Assembly: GCA_016278265.1 (NCBI GenBank)
Contig: JADQCE010000003.1
Location: forward strand, 248,001-312,000
Source: Halothiobacillus sp.
GTDB taxonomy: Bacteria > Pseudomonadota > Gammaproteobacteria > Halothiobacillales > Halothiobacillaceae
Direction of reading: 5' to 3'
Length of the DNA stretch: 64,000 bases
How positions within the stretch are numbered: the first letter of the stretch is position 1; each line of letters begins with the position of its first letter. A program made the position numbers and the translations under genes. The notes beneath the pieces were generated by a model. It saw only the letters and a list, made by a program, of their open reading frames with translations. It was not told the DNA's origin and searched no databases. Below, piece after piece: positions 20,045 through 29,472 of the stretch.

Positions 20045-21126
20045 GCGAGCAGGAGCGGCATGAACCCGCGGTCGGAGAAACGACGCGCGGCCCGGACGAG
20101 GCGATCACCCTTGGGCAGGACGTAACCGGCCCCAGCGTCGGCGAACGAATCCGGCGGGGCCGCGAAGCCGCCGGTCTGAGCGCTGCCGACCTGGCCCAGC
20201 CGCTCAACCTCGATCTTAAGTTGATCGAGCGCATCGAACGCGACGAGCTCGATGCCGTACCGGGCCGCCCGTACATCCTTGCCTACTTGCGCACCTGGGC
20301 GGGGCAATTGGGTCTGGACGGTGATGAGTTGATCGCCCAGTACAATGCCCAACGCGTCCCGGACAACGGCACCGTGCAGGGCGGAATCCACCCGACACTG
20401 GATGTCATGGAAACTCGCGGTGGAGGTGGTGGCCGTCGCCTGCTGGGGTGGCTCGGCATTCTGATCCTCATCGCCGTCGTGGTGCTCGGTCTGTCGCAGT
20501 TGGATGCCGAGCGTGTCCAGTCCTGGTGGAATGACCTGCGGGGCGAGACGGCAGAATCCTCGACCAACGGCGATTCGGCTCCGGTTGACGGCGAGGGTTC
20601 GGGCGACGGACGACCGGTCATCGACGGCGCACTCGACGCGCCCCCGGCACCGCCGACCGGCGCCCCGTCACAAACCGAGACGGCGGCCGTTCCCGGGACA
20701 TCACCAGGGCCGGTCGAGGCCGCCTCGCTGGCGCTGCCCGGTGAGCGCCTGGCCGCGATCGGTTCCTCGGCGGAAGGCCGCGATCCGCTGGCCGAGGGCC
20801 AGTCCGCCGATCCAGCCGATGGCGAGCCAAGCGATGAGGCATCCGCTGCCTCCACCGAGACGGCTGCCGACAAACCGCCGGCCCTGCTGTTGCGTGCCAC
20901 CCGTGCCGACAGCTGGGTCGAGGTGCGTGACGGCAATGGCGAGCGGTTGATGTATGACGTGCTGGCGGCTGGCGAGGAGCGCGAGTTTGCCGAAGCGGCC
21001 GGACCCTTCTCGCTGGTGCTGGGGCATCCCGAGGGGTTCGAAGTTGAATACCAGGGCGAGCCGGTTGAGCTTGGTGAGTCGAGCGATAACACCGGCGTGC
21101 TGCGAACGACCGTGGGGAATTCATGA
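20041..21126 (+). CDS. rodZ: Cell-shape protein RodZ (helix-turn-helix, single membrane span)
   Basis: This 361-residue protein has a cytoplasmic helix-turn-helix domain (about residues 35-100, [20 protein letters not shown]). One transmembrane helix follows (about 138-157, [20 protein letters not shown]). Then come a long acidic Pro/Ala/Ser-rich periplasmic linker and a C-terminal DUF4115 domain ([20 protein letters not shown]). RodZ links MreB filaments to the elongation machinery. It overlaps pilF and ispG by 4 bp each. Confidence 0.93.
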   Translation: MSEQERHEPAVGETTRGPDEAITLGQDVTGPSVGERIRRGREAAGLSAADLAQPLNLDLKLIERIERDELDAVPGRPYILAYLRTWAGQLGLDGDELIAQYNAQRVPDNGTVQGGIHPTLDVMETRGGGGGRRLLGWLGILILIAVVVLGLSQLDAERVQSWWNDLRGETAESSTNGDSAPVDGEGSGDGRPVIDGALDAPPAPPTGAPSQTETAAVPGTSPGPVEAASLALPGERLAAIGSSAEGRDPLAEGQSADPADGEPSDEASAASTETAADKPPALLLRATRADSWVEVRDGNGERLMYDVLAAGEEREFAEAAGPFSLVLGHPEGFEVEYQGEPVELGESSDNTGVLRTTVGNS

Positions 21127-22244
21127 GTTTTCAACCGGTTCCGGTGACGCGTCGCTTGTCCCGTCGGATCCAGGTCGGATCCGTGGGCGTGGGCGGCGAT
21201 GCGCCGATCTCCGTCCAGTCGATGACCAACACCGATACCTGTGATGTCGAGGCGACTGTCGCGCAGATCCAGCGTCTGGAAGCGGCCGGCGCCGACCTCG
21301 TGCGGGTCTCCGTGCCCAACATGGATTCCGCCGAGGCCTTCGGCAAGATCAAGCAGCGGGTCTCGATCCCGCTGATCACCGACATCCACTTCGATTACCG
21401 CATCGCCCTGCGCGTGGCGGAACTCGGCGCCGACTGCCTGCGTATCAACCCGGGCAACATCGGCCGCGAGGACCGGGTGCGCCAGGTGATCGACTCGGCG
21501 CGTGACCACGGTATTCCACTGCGCATCGGCGTCAATGCCGGCTCGTTGGAGAAGGACCTGCAGCAGAAGTACGGCGAGCCGACGCCGGACGCGCTGGTCG
21601 AGTCCGCCCTGCGGCACATCGATATCCTCGACCGGCTCGACTACCCCGAATTCAAGGTCTCGCTGAAGGCCTCCGACGTCTGGATGACGCTGGGCGCCTA
21701 CCGCAAGCTCGCCTCCCAGATCGAGCAGCCGCTGCATCTCGGCATCACCGAGGCGGGTGGCCCGCGCGCCGGGGCGGTCAAGTCGGCCGTGGGCTTGGGC
21801 ATGCTGCTGGCCGAGGGCATCGGCGACACCCTGCGCGTCTCGCTGGCCGCCGACCCGGTCGAGGAGGTCAAGGTCGGCTGGGACATCTTGAAGTCGCTGA
21901 AATTGCGCAGCCGCGGCGTGAACCTGATCGCCTGCCCGTCCTGCGCCCGCCAGGAGTTCGACGTCATCAAGACCGTCAACGCCCTGGAAGAGCGCATCGA
22001 GGACATTGACCTGCCCATGGACGTCGCCGTGATCGGTTGCGTGGTCAACGGGCCCGGCGAGGCCCGCGAGGCGGCCATCGGCCTGACTGGCGGCCAGCCC
22101 AATCTCCTGTACGTCGACGGCAAGCCCTCGCGCAAGCTATCCGAGGAAGAGCTGGTCGACCAGATCGAACACACCATTCGCGAGCGCGTCGCCCGGGACA
22201 AGGCCGCCCATGAGGCCGCCCACGATTCCAACGACGACCGATAA
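21123..22244 (+). CDS. ispG: 4-hydroxy-3-methylbut-2-enyl-diphosphate synthase
   Basis: This 373-residue [4Fe-4S] enzyme of the MEP isoprenoid pathway converts MEcPP to HMBPP. Cluster ligands are in [10 protein letters not shown] and in CVVNGPGEA. The barrel begins with [18 protein letters not shown]. ispH, the next enzyme of the pathway, is also in this window at 53.1 kb. The ORF starts by overlapping rodZ. Confidence 0.96.
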   Translation: MSFQPVPVTRRLSRRIQVGSVGVGGDAPISVQSMTNTDTCDVEATVAQIQRLEAAGADLVRVSVPNMDSAEAFGKIKQRVSIPLITDIHFDYRIALRVAELGADCLRINPGNIGREDRVRQVIDSARDHGIPLRIGVNAGSLEKDLQQKYGEPTPDALVESALRHIDILDRLDYPEFKVSLKASDVWMTLGAYRKLASQIEQPLHLGITEAGGPRAGAVKSAVGLGMLLAEGIGDTLRVSLAADPVEEVKVGWDILKSLKLRSRGVNLIACPSCARQEFDVIKTVNALEERIEDIDLPMDVAVIGCVVNGPGEAREAAIGLTGGQPNLLYVDGKPSRKLSEEELVDQIEHTIRERVARDKAAHEAAHDSNDDR

Positions 22245-22256
22245 CCTGATCCCACG

Positions 22257-23507
22257 ATGAGCAAGACGCCCAAGAGCATCCGGGGCATGCACGACGTGCT
22301 GCCCGACGACACCCCTGCCTGGCAGGGGCTGGAGACGGCGCTGCGCGAGACCGCTGCCGCCTTCGGTTACGAAGAGATCCGCATGCCGATCGTCGAGCAG
22401 ACCGCGCTGTTCGCCCGGTCGATCGGCGAGGTGACCGACATCGTCGAGAAGGAGATGTATACCTTCGACGACCGCAACGGCGATTCGCTCACCCTCCGCC
22501 CGGAGGGCACGGCCGGGTGCGTACGCGCCTGCCTGCAGCACGGCATCATCCACAACCAGCAGCGGCGCCTGTGGTACACCGGGCCGATGTTCCGCCACGA
22601 GCGCCCGCAGAAAGGGCGCTATCGGCAGTTTCACCAGTTCGGTGTCGAGACCTTCGGCGTCGCCGGCCCGGAACTCGAGGTGGAGCTGATCCAAATGGCC
22701 GCCTCACTGTGGGACCGCCTCGGCATTCAGGACGTGCGCCTGGAGATCAACACCCTGGGTCAGCCCGAGGCGCGTGCCCGCCACCGCGAGGTGCTGATCG
22801 AGTACCTCGAGGGCCATGCCGACCAGCTCGACGAGGAGGCGCGCCGTCGCCTGCACGAGAACCCGTTGCGCGTGCTCGACAGCAAGAACCCGGCGATCCA
22901 GGAGATTCTCGAGGCGGCACCGAAGCTGGCCGATTACCTCGATGAGGATTCGGCGGCCGATTTTCAGCGGACCTGCGAGCTGCTCGACGCGCTGGGCATC
23001 GAGTATCGGGTCAACCCGAGGCTGGTGCGCGGGCTGGACTACTACAACAAACTGGTGTTCGAGTGGATCACCGAGTCGCTCGGTGCCCAGGGCACCATCT
23101 GCGCGGGCGGTCGCTACGATGGACTGGTCGAACAGCTCGGCGGTCGGGCCACGCCGGCGGCCGGGTTCGCTATCGGCATCGAGCGACTGCTGTCGCTGGC
23201 CGAGACGCCGGCGGACGCCGGCCGGGCCGACATCTACGTGATCGTGCCGGAGGTGGCCCGCCAGGGGGCGGGATTACGGCTGGCCGACCGCCTGCGCCGC
23301 ACCTTGGTCGGCCGGCGGGTGCAGTGTAATCTCGACGGCGGCAGCCTCAAGGCACAGTTCAAGCGCGCGGATCGCAGTGGCGCCGCGACTGCGCTGATCG
23401 TCGAGGACGAGGTCGGCGAGCAGGTCTCGGTCAAGCCGCTGCGCGGCGACGGCGAGCAGCAGACCGTCGCCGTGGACGCCCTCGACGGCCTTTTGGCCAC
23501 TAACTAA
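22257..23507 (+). CDS. hisS: Histidine-tRNA ligase
   Basis: This 416-residue class II synthetase begins [13 protein letters not shown]. Motif 2 is [19 protein letters not shown], the histidine-specific block is [15 protein letters not shown], and motif 3 is [12 protein letters not shown]. The anticodon-binding domain is at the C-terminus. It lies 12 bp after ispG in the conserved order. Confidence 0.97.
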   Translation: MSKTPKSIRGMHDVLPDDTPAWQGLETALRETAAAFGYEEIRMPIVEQTALFARSIGEVTDIVEKEMYTFDDRNGDSLTLRPEGTAGCVRACLQHGIIHNQQRRLWYTGPMFRHERPQKGRYRQFHQFGVETFGVAGPELEVELIQMAASLWDRLGIQDVRLEINTLGQPEARARHREVLIEYLEGHADQLDEEARRRLHENPLRVLDSKNPAIQEILEAAPKLADYLDEDSAADFQRTCELLDALGIEYRVNPRLVRGLDYYNKLVFEWITESLGAQGTICAGGRYDGLVEQLGGRATPAAGFAIGIERLLSLAETPADAGRADIYVIVPEVARQGAGLRLADRLRRTLVGRRVQCNLDGGSLKAQFKRADRSGAATALIVEDEVGEQVSVKPLRGDGEQQTVAVDALDGLLATN

Positions 23508-23525
23508 CGTATTTCGGGAACCCCT

Positions 23526-24149
23526 ATGGTCGCCTCAGACGAAGAACAGATTGAACGCATCCGCGATTGGTGGTCGGAGCACGGCAAGACGGTGATTGCC
23601 GGGGTCGTGCTCGGCATTGCCGGGCTGGTCGGCTGGCAGGGCTGGCAGGGCTGGCAGGACAACCGGGTCGCCTCGGCCTCCGCGGCCTTTGCCAATCTCG
23701 AGCAGATGGCGGCCCGTGGCGAAGGCGACGTGGTCGAGCGGGCGCGCGAAGTGGCTACCAGCCACGACGGTACCAGCTATACCTCGCTGGCCTGGCTGAT
23801 CGGTGCCGGTGCCGCCGTCGAGAGCAACGATCTCGAAACGGCCACGTCCTACCTCGAAAAGGCACGCGAGAGCGCCGAACGGGTCCAGCTGGTCGCGACG
23901 GTCGATCTGCGACTGGCCCGCGTACTCTGGGCACAGGGCGAACATGACGCCGCGCTCGAGCGGCTGGCCAATCCGCCGGCCGGCTTTGACGGCCTGTTTG
24001 CCGAACTGCGCGGCGACATCCTTGCCGAACGCGGTGACCTGGTCGCCGCGCGCGAGGCCTACGAAACCGCCATCGAATCCGATGCCGCCAACGGCTTGCT
24101 GCAGATGAAGCTTGATAGCCTGCCGGCCGGCGCCGAGGAGAAATCATGA
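23526..24149 (+). CDS. yfgM: Periplasmic chaperone-like YfgM (AncA), TPR
   Basis: This 207-residue protein begins VASDEEQIERIRDWWSEHGK and has one transmembrane helix at about residues 20-38. A periplasmic tetratricopeptide-like domain follows. In E. coli YfgM associates with PpiD and the Sec translocon. The EEQ-x-E-x-I-x-x-W-W-x-x-H-GK start is characteristic. It overlaps bamB by 4 bp. Confidence 0.92.
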   Translation: MVASDEEQIERIRDWWSEHGKTVIAGVVLGIAGLVGWQGWQGWQDNRVASASAAFANLEQMAARGEGDVVERAREVATSHDGTSYTSLAWLIGAGAAVESNDLETATSYLEKARESAERVQLVATVDLRLARVLWAQGEHDAALERLANPPAGFDGLFAELRGDILAERGDLVAAREAYETAIESDAANGLLQMKLDSLPAGAEEKS

Positions 24150-25297
24150 TCAACACGCACTCGACCCGTTGGACGCTGCCGCTTGTTGCGGGCCTGGCCG
24201 TCGCACTCGCCGGCTGCTCGGCACCGCGCGAACTGGTCAAGCCCACGCCGTTGCAGGAGATCGACAACCAGCAACCGCCCCAGGTTGCCTGGAGCGGTTC
24301 CTCCGGCGGTGATCAGGAAAATCATTTGACCGCTATCGCCCCGGTCGAGGACGACGGGCGTGTGTTCGTTGCGGGCCCCGAGGGTGACGTGCTTGCCTAC
24401 GATCTCGAGTCGGGCAAGCGACTGTGGTCGGTCGATCTCGATGCCGACCTGAGCGTCGGCGGCGGGGCCGGCGAAGGGATCGTCGTCTTCGGCAGCGAGG
24501 ACGGTCGAGTCTTCGCGCTGGCTGCTGACAGTGGCGAGCGTCGCTGGGACACCTCGATTCGCAGTTCCGTGGATGCCGCGCCGTCGGTCGGTTTTGGTGA
24601 CGTGGCCGTGCGCGGTCGCGATGGCACGCTGGCCGTGCTGGATGCCGACACCGGCGAGGTGCGTTGGCGCCAGTCGAAGAACCCGCCTGCCCTGACCCTG
24701 CAGGGGCAGGGCCGCGTGCTGATGTTCCCTGACGCCCTGGCCGCCGGTTTCGACGACGGCACGATTGCCGTGTTCGCCCGCGAGGACGGCCGGGAGCTGT
24801 GGAGCCAGTCCGTGGCACTGCCGACCGGCCGGACCGACGTCGATCGCATGGTGGACGTCGATGCCACGCCGGTGTTTGCCGACGGCGTCTTCTACGCCGC
24901 GACCTACCAGGGCAAGCTGGTCGCCATGGCCGCCCAGGGTGGTCGCGAGCTGTGGTCACGCGACTTCTCCAACACCAATAACATCGCTGCCGGTGGTCGG
25001 GCGCTCTACCTGAGCGACGCCGACGGCGTGATCTGGGCGATCGATCGCCGCAGCGGCGATGCCCTATGGCGTCAATCGGATCTCAAGCACCGCGGCCTGA
25101 CCGGCCCGGCCCTGATCAACGGTCATTTGGTCGTTGGTGATCGTGAGGGCTACGTGCACGTGCTATCGACCACCAGCGGCGCGCTGGTCGGCCGGGCCGA
25201 CTGGGGCGACGCCCTGATCGACCCGATCCAGCAGGTCGACGGCCAGGGCCTGGCGGTCACCCGTGACGGCGAGCTCCGGGTGTTCACGCTTGATTAA
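24146..25297 (+). CDS. bamB: Outer-membrane assembly lipoprotein BamB
   Basis: This 383-residue lipoprotein has the lipobox LAGCSAP (Cys24) and an eight-bladed beta-propeller of PQQ-like repeats (for example VFVAGPEGDVLAYDLESGKR, VVFGSEDGRVFALAADSGER and LYLSDADGVIWAIDRRSGD). BamB is a subunit of the BAM complex that folds outer-membrane proteins. The neighbours yfgM and der are the expected ones. Confidence 0.95.
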   Translation: MINTHSTRWTLPLVAGLAVALAGCSAPRELVKPTPLQEIDNQQPPQVAWSGSSGGDQENHLTAIAPVEDDGRVFVAGPEGDVLAYDLESGKRLWSVDLDADLSVGGGAGEGIVVFGSEDGRVFALAADSGERRWDTSIRSSVDAAPSVGFGDVAVRGRDGTLAVLDADTGEVRWRQSKNPPALTLQGQGRVLMFPDALAAGFDDGTIAVFAREDGRELWSQSVALPTGRTDVDRMVDVDATPVFADGVFYAATYQGKLVAMAAQGGRELWSRDFSNTNNIAAGGRALYLSDADGVIWAIDRRSGDALWRQSDLKHRGLTGPALINGHLVVGDREGYVHVLSTTSGALVGRADWGDALIDPIQQVDGQGLAVTRDGELRVFTLD

Positions 25298-25333
25298 CTT
25301 TGGCCTTCGCCACCCCACGAGTCCCATGATCCG

Positions 25334-26752
25334 ATGAAACCCGTTATCGCCCTGGTCGGCCGTCCCAACGTGGGCAAGTCGACGCTGTTCAACCAGCTCA
25401 CTCGCAGTCGCGATGCGCTGGTGGCCGATTTCGCCGGCCTGACCCGCGATCGGCAGTACGGCGAGGCCTACCACGAGGAACGTGGCTGGCTGGTGATCGA
25501 CACCGGCGGGCTGACCGGCGAGCGCGGCGGCATCGAGGCCTTGATGGAGGATCAGGCCTGGCTGGCCGTCGAGGAGGCCGATGTGATCGCCTTCCTCGTC
25601 GATGGGCGTGCCGGGCTGACCGCTGCCGACGAGCAGATCGCCGCGGAGTTGCGCCGCGCCGGCAAGCCGTTTCTGCTGGTGGTCAACAAGACCGACGGCG
25701 TCGACGAGCACGAGGTGCAGGCCGAGTTCTGGGCACTGGGCATGGGTGAGCCGGAGTACATCGCTGCCTCGCATGGGCGCGGGATCGGCGGGCTGTGGGA
25801 GCGGCTCGAGACCATGCTGCCGCCGGAGCTCGCCGAGGAGCCGGCCGAGGAGCCCGAAGGGCGAGGGATCACCGTCGCCCTGGTCGGCCGTCCCAACGTG
25901 GGCAAGTCAACACTGACCAACCGCCTGCTGGGCGAGTCGCGCGTGCTCGCCTTCGACGAGCCGGGCACTACCCGCGACTCGATCAAGATTCCCTTCGAAC
26001 GAGACGACAAGCCCTATACGCTGATCGATACCGCCGGGGTGCGGCGCAAGTCGCGCGTCGGCGAGGCGATCGAGAAGTTCAGTATCGTCAAGACGTTGCA
26101 GGCGATCGATGCGGCCAATGTCGTGATCCTGGTGCTCGACGCGCACACCGGCATTACCGAGCAGGACCAGCACTTGCTGGGTTTCATCCACGAGCGTGGC
26201 CGGGCGTTGGTGATCGCGGTCAACAAGTGGGATGGGCTGGAGTCGGACGTGCGCGAGCGCGTGGCCTCGGAAATCGAGCGCAAGCTCGGTTTTATCAATT
26301 ACGCCAAGATCCATCGCATTTCCGCCCTGCACGGCACCGGCGTGGGTCACCTGTTCGAGAGCGTGGATCAGGCCTATGAAGCGGCCATGCGCTCGATCTC
26401 GACCAATGCGCTGACCCGGACGCTGGGCGCCGCCGTGGAGCAGCATCAACCGCCGCTGGTACACGGCCGGCGCATCCGTCTGCGTTATGCCCACCAGGGC
26501 GGCAGCAACCCGCCGATCATCGTCATTCACGGCAAGCAGACCAAGCGCCTGCCGGGGCATTACCACCGCTACCTCGAGTCTTACTTCCGCCGCGAACACG
26601 ACCTGATGGGGACGCCGATCCGGATCGAATTCCGCACCGACTCGAACCCCTACGAGGGCAAGGTCGACCGACGTACCCCGCTGCAGAAGGTCAAGCAGAA
26701 GAAGGCCGAGTCCCGTCGACGCTCGGCGGGCCGCGAGCCGCGCAAGCGCTGA
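25334..26752 (+). CDS. der: Ribosome-assembly GTPase Der (EngA)
   Basis: This 472-residue protein has two tandem GTPase domains. The first P-loop is [14 protein letters not shown] (about residue 9) with DTGG and NKTD. The second is [14 protein letters not shown] (about 187) with DTAG and NKWD. A C-terminal KH-like domain and a Lys/Arg-rich tail follow. Der acts in 50S subunit maturation. It ends the ndk-to-der cluster. No clear terminator is visible in the 94 bp before the convergent cysZ. Confidence 0.97.
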   Translation: MKPVIALVGRPNVGKSTLFNQLTRSRDALVADFAGLTRDRQYGEAYHEERGWLVIDTGGLTGERGGIEALMEDQAWLAVEEADVIAFLVDGRAGLTAADEQIAAELRRAGKPFLLVVNKTDGVDEHEVQAEFWALGMGEPEYIAASHGRGIGGLWERLETMLPPELAEEPAEEPEGRGITVALVGRPNVGKSTLTNRLLGESRVLAFDEPGTTRDSIKIPFERDDKPYTLIDTAGVRRKSRVGEAIEKFSIVKTLQAIDAANVVILVLDAHTGITEQDQHLLGFIHERGRALVIAVNKWDGLESDVRERVASEIERKLGFINYAKIHRISALHGTGVGHLFESVDQAYEAAMRSISTNALTRTLGAAVEQHQPPLVHGRRIRLRYAHQGGSNPPIIVIHGKQTKRLPGHYHRYLESYFRREHDLMGTPIRIEFRTDSNPYEGKVDRRTPLQKVKQKKAESRRRSAGREPRKR

Positions 26753-26846
26753 GTCCGGCTTGGCCGGGCAGGCTCGCAGGCGACGCCTGGGAAACGCGCC
26801 GGCGGCATTGAAGGTTGTGCCGCTTCCGGCTTACGGCTCTGAGCTC

Positions 26847-27602
26847 TCAGGCCTCTCGTCTAAGTGTCTTCCCCTCGAATCCCTCGACCCACATCCGGGT
26901 CGCCCCGCAGACGCCTACCGGCATGGCGAAGAAATTCGCCACGGGCACCATAGTCATCAGCGTCATCAGGCTGCCGAAGCCGAGCGTGAGTGCGGGTCGT
27001 TGGCGCAACCGACGACGCTGCTCGACAAATGACAGGCCATGGTTGCCGGCCGCGTTGTCGACGTATTCCAGGCTCATCATCCAGGCCGAGAAGACGAACC
27101 AGGCGAACGGTGCCAGCAGGTTCAGGCCCGGGATGAACCACAGGATCACCAGCGGGACCGCCCAGGCCGCAAGATAGAGCAATCGGCCGACCTCGCCGGC
27201 CACCGCGCCAACCGCGCCGGCAATCACTCCTTGGCCGTCTTCGGGCGGTGGCTCGCCGGTCAAATGCGTCTCGACCCGCGCGGCAAGCACGGCATTGAAC
27301 GGTGCGGCGATCAGATTGGCGACCAACGTGAAGGTAAAGAAGGTCGCCAGCAGCAGGCCGAGCACCACGATTGGCATCAGCAGCCAGTAGAGGAAATCGA
27401 GCCACTCGGGCAGCAGGCCCGCGACCCAGTCGCCGGCGAGGTTCAGCAGCAGCCAGCCGGCCAGGCCGAACAGCAGGGTGTTGATGAAAAGCGGGATCAG
27501 GGTGAAACGGCGCAGGCCGGGCTGCCACATCAAACGCCAACCGGCCAGCCAGTAACCCAGCCCGCCCATTTCGCGTGCCACTTGGGTGAGTGGTTGGGTC
27601 AC
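26847..27602 (-). CDS. cysZ: Sulfate transporter CysZ
   Basis: This 251-residue inner-membrane protein has several hydrophobic segments. The first region reads GLRRFTLIPLFINTLLF and the TLVANLIAAPFNAVLAARVE segment is characteristic of CysZ, as is NHGLSFVEQRRRL. CysZ imports sulfate for assimilation. It starts with GTG at 27600-27602 and overlaps the stop of the FGGY kinase gene by 3 bp. cysE at 15.8 kb belongs to the same assimilation pathway. Confidence 0.9.
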   Translation of the reverse strand: MTQPLTQVAREMGGLGYWLAGWRLMWQPGLRRFTLIPLFINTLLFGLAGWLLLNLAGDWVAGLLPEWLDFLYWLLMPIVVLGLLLATFFTFTLVANLIAAPFNAVLAARVETHLTGEPPPEDGQGVIAGAVGAVAGEVGRLLYLAAWAVPLVILWFIPGLNLLAPFAWFVFSAWMMSLEYVDNAAGNHGLSFVEQRRRLRQRPALTLGFGSLMTLMTMVPVANFFAMPVGVCGATRMWVEGFEGKTLRREA

Positions 27603-28861
27603 GTTCTCTCTCCGTTCGCCAATGCCGCGAGGCGTGCCGCGCCCACGGCTGCCTCGGTGTGCTCGGCCATCTGCACGGGCACGCCCAGTGCGCGTTCGCG
27701 GATGCGGGCGAACACCGGATTGTGTGCGCCGCCGCCGGAGGACAGCACCCGCCGCACGGTCGTGCCACCCAGCGCGGCGAAGCGCCGATAACCCAACGCC
27801 TCGATCCGCGCGATGCCGCGCAACAGGCCGCCGAGAAACGCGGCCGGGTCGGTCGGGCGCGGCGTCAGGCGCGGGCTCATGTCGGGTGCGACCACCGGGA
27901 ACCGCTCGCCTCGCCCGGCCAGCGGCCAGTAACCCAAGGTGTCCGGGGCCGTCGGGTCGATCGATTGGCTCAGCCGGGCCAACTCCTCGCTGTCGAAGAA
28001 CGCGGCCAGGACCCGCCCGCCGGTGTTGGAGGCCCCGGAGACCGCGAACCGGTCACCGAATCGATGGCTGTACACCCCGCTGGCCGCATCACTCACCGGG
28101 CGGGCGCTGATCAGTTTCAACGCCAGCGTCGAGCCCAGGCTGGTCACGCCGTCGCCCTCGTCGGTCGCACCGCTGGCCCAGAGGGCGGCCATCGAGTCGG
28201 TGGTGCCAGCGGCCACGACTACACCCTCCGGCAGGCCCCAGCGTCGGCCCAGCTCGGGCGTGACGGGCCCGATGGCCGTGCCGGGGCGATGGACCTCGGG
28301 CAGCCGGTCGCCGAATCGTTCGAGAAGGGTGGAGGGCCATTGCTCGGCCACCGCATCGAAGCCCCACTTGAGGGCGTTGTTGCTGTCGCTGACATGCCGG
28401 CCGGTCAGGCGGGCGACGAACCAGTCGGCCTGGCTGAGGGGGCGCCCGGCCTGGCCGCGTTCCTCGGCCAGGCATCGCCAGCGGGCCAGCGCGGACAACT
28501 GGGCGTCGGGATCGAGTTCGAGTTGGCGCAACGCGGCGAGCTGCTCGCTCCCCTGCGGGTCGTCGTACATCAGCGCCGGCCCTTCCGGCTGGCCGTCGGC
28601 GCCTGTGGTCAGCACCGTGCCCGAGGTGCCGGCAAAGGCCAGTGAGTCGACGTCGGCCAGCCGCCCCTCTTCGCCCAGCTGACTCATCAGCCTGTCGAAG
28701 GCCTGCCACCAGTCGGCCGGGCTCTGCTCGTGGCCGTGATGGGTCGGTGGCGCCGGCCAGTCGGCCTTTTCCAGCCACAGGCAGGTGCCGGCGGCATCCA
28801 GGGCGGCGATGCGCAGCCCCGAGGTGCCGACGTCGATGCCGAGGTGTCGGGCTACCGTCAT
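27599..28861 (-). CDS. FGGY-family carbohydrate kinase (possible D-ribulose kinase)
   Basis: This 420-residue sugar kinase has the ATP-binding motif LGIDVGTSGLRIAALD at the N-terminus. FAGTSGTVL, VVAAGTTDSMAALWA and the C-terminal GGTTVRRVLSSGGGAHNPVF define the FGGY fold. The sequence style resembles the cyanobacterial and plant D-ribulose/xylulose-like kinases more than GlpK or XylB. The substrate is inferred only. The ATG at 28859-28861 follows CAGAGG, a good ribosome-binding site. It lies between queF and cysZ on the same strand with very short gaps, so the three are probably co-transcribed. Confidence 0.8.
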   Translation of the reverse strand: MTVARHLGIDVGTSGLRIAALDAAGTCLWLEKADWPAPPTHHGHEQSPADWWQAFDRLMSQLGEEGRLADVDSLAFAGTSGTVLTTGADGQPEGPALMYDDPQGSEQLAALRQLELDPDAQLSALARWRCLAEERGQAGRPLSQADWFVARLTGRHVSDSNNALKWGFDAVAEQWPSTLLERFGDRLPEVHRPGTAIGPVTPELGRRWGLPEGVVVAAGTTDSMAALWASGATDEGDGVTSLGSTLALKLISARPVSDAASGVYSHRFGDRFAVSGASNTGGRVLAAFFDSEELARLSQSIDPTAPDTLGYWPLAGRGERFPVVAPDMSPRLTPRPTDPAAFLGGLLRGIARIEALGYRRFAALGGTTVRRVLSSGGGAHNPVFARIRERALGVPVQMAEHTEAAVGAARLAALANGERT

Positions 28862-28878
28862 GGGAACCTCTGAACGAA

Positions 28879-29268
28879 TCAGGGCAGCTCGACTTTCGGC
28901 GCCGGCGTCCAACCGTCCTGGCGATGTTCGACCACCACGTTGGTCCAGATGCCGCCGCGCACGTTCCAGCGGCCGGTCAGGCGCAGGAAGCGCGGGTTGA
29001 TCGCGGCCACGATGTCGTCGGCGATGCGGTTGGTCATCGCCTCGTGAAAGCCGCCTTCCTCGCGGAACGACCACATGTACATCTTCAGCGACTTGAGCTC
29101 GACGCATAGCTGGTCCGGCACGAAGTCGATCAGGATGGTGGCGAAGTCCGGCTGGCCGGTCTTGGGGCACAGGCAGGTGAACTCGGGCACCTCCATGTGA
29201 ATGGTATAGTCCCGTTCCGGATGCGGGTTGGGGAAGGTTTCGAGTGTCTTGTTGGGTTGCGTCGACAT
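28879..29268 (-). CDS. queF: NADPH-dependent 7-cyano-7-deazaguanine reductase QueF (short type)
   Basis: This 129-residue unimodular QueF reduces preQ0 to preQ1 in queuosine synthesis. The catalytic motif is [15 protein letters not shown], with Cys34 as the likely nucleophile and Asp41 the general acid. The NADPH-binding region is [20 protein letters not shown]. It is the short Bacillus-type form rather than the long bimodular E. coli form. No preQ1 riboswitch is visible upstream. The product feeds Tgt, encoded at 9.3 kb. Confidence 0.95.
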   Translation of the reverse strand: MSTQPNKTLETFPNPHPERDYTIHMEVPEFTCLCPKTGQPDFATILIDFVPDQLCVELKSLKMYMWSFREEGGFHEAMTNRIADDIVAAINPRFLRLTGRWNVRGGIWTNVVVEHRQDGWTPAPKVELP

Positions 29269-29472
29269 GGATGACTGTCCTGCGGTGTGTGACGAGGTTC
29301 TGTTGAGTCGCGGGCGGAAGTATAAGTCCCCGACCCGGGCCTTGCCGACCGTAGCGGCCGATTACGGTTTCCACCTGTCCCGTGGGAGCTCGCCCCGCAA
29401 GCGAACCGCGCGGCAAGGGCGTGCCTCCACTTCGGTCTGCTGCCTCGCTCGCACCGGGGGTGTGCCGATCCC

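Noticed and set aside
26753-26846. Searched for a terminator between der and cysZ
   Set aside because: No stable hairpin with a T-tract was found in either direction.
28863-28880. GGAACCTCTGAACGAATC resembling one end of the inverted-repeat element, between the FGGY kinase and queF genes
   Set aside because: Only one end is present and no matching second end or internal stem lies within about 270 bp. It also contains the ribosome-binding site of the kinase gene, so chance or a small relic is as likely.
29269-29472. Possible preQ1 riboswitch upstream of queF
   Set aside because: The leader is short and shows no aptamer-like hairpin with an A-rich tail.
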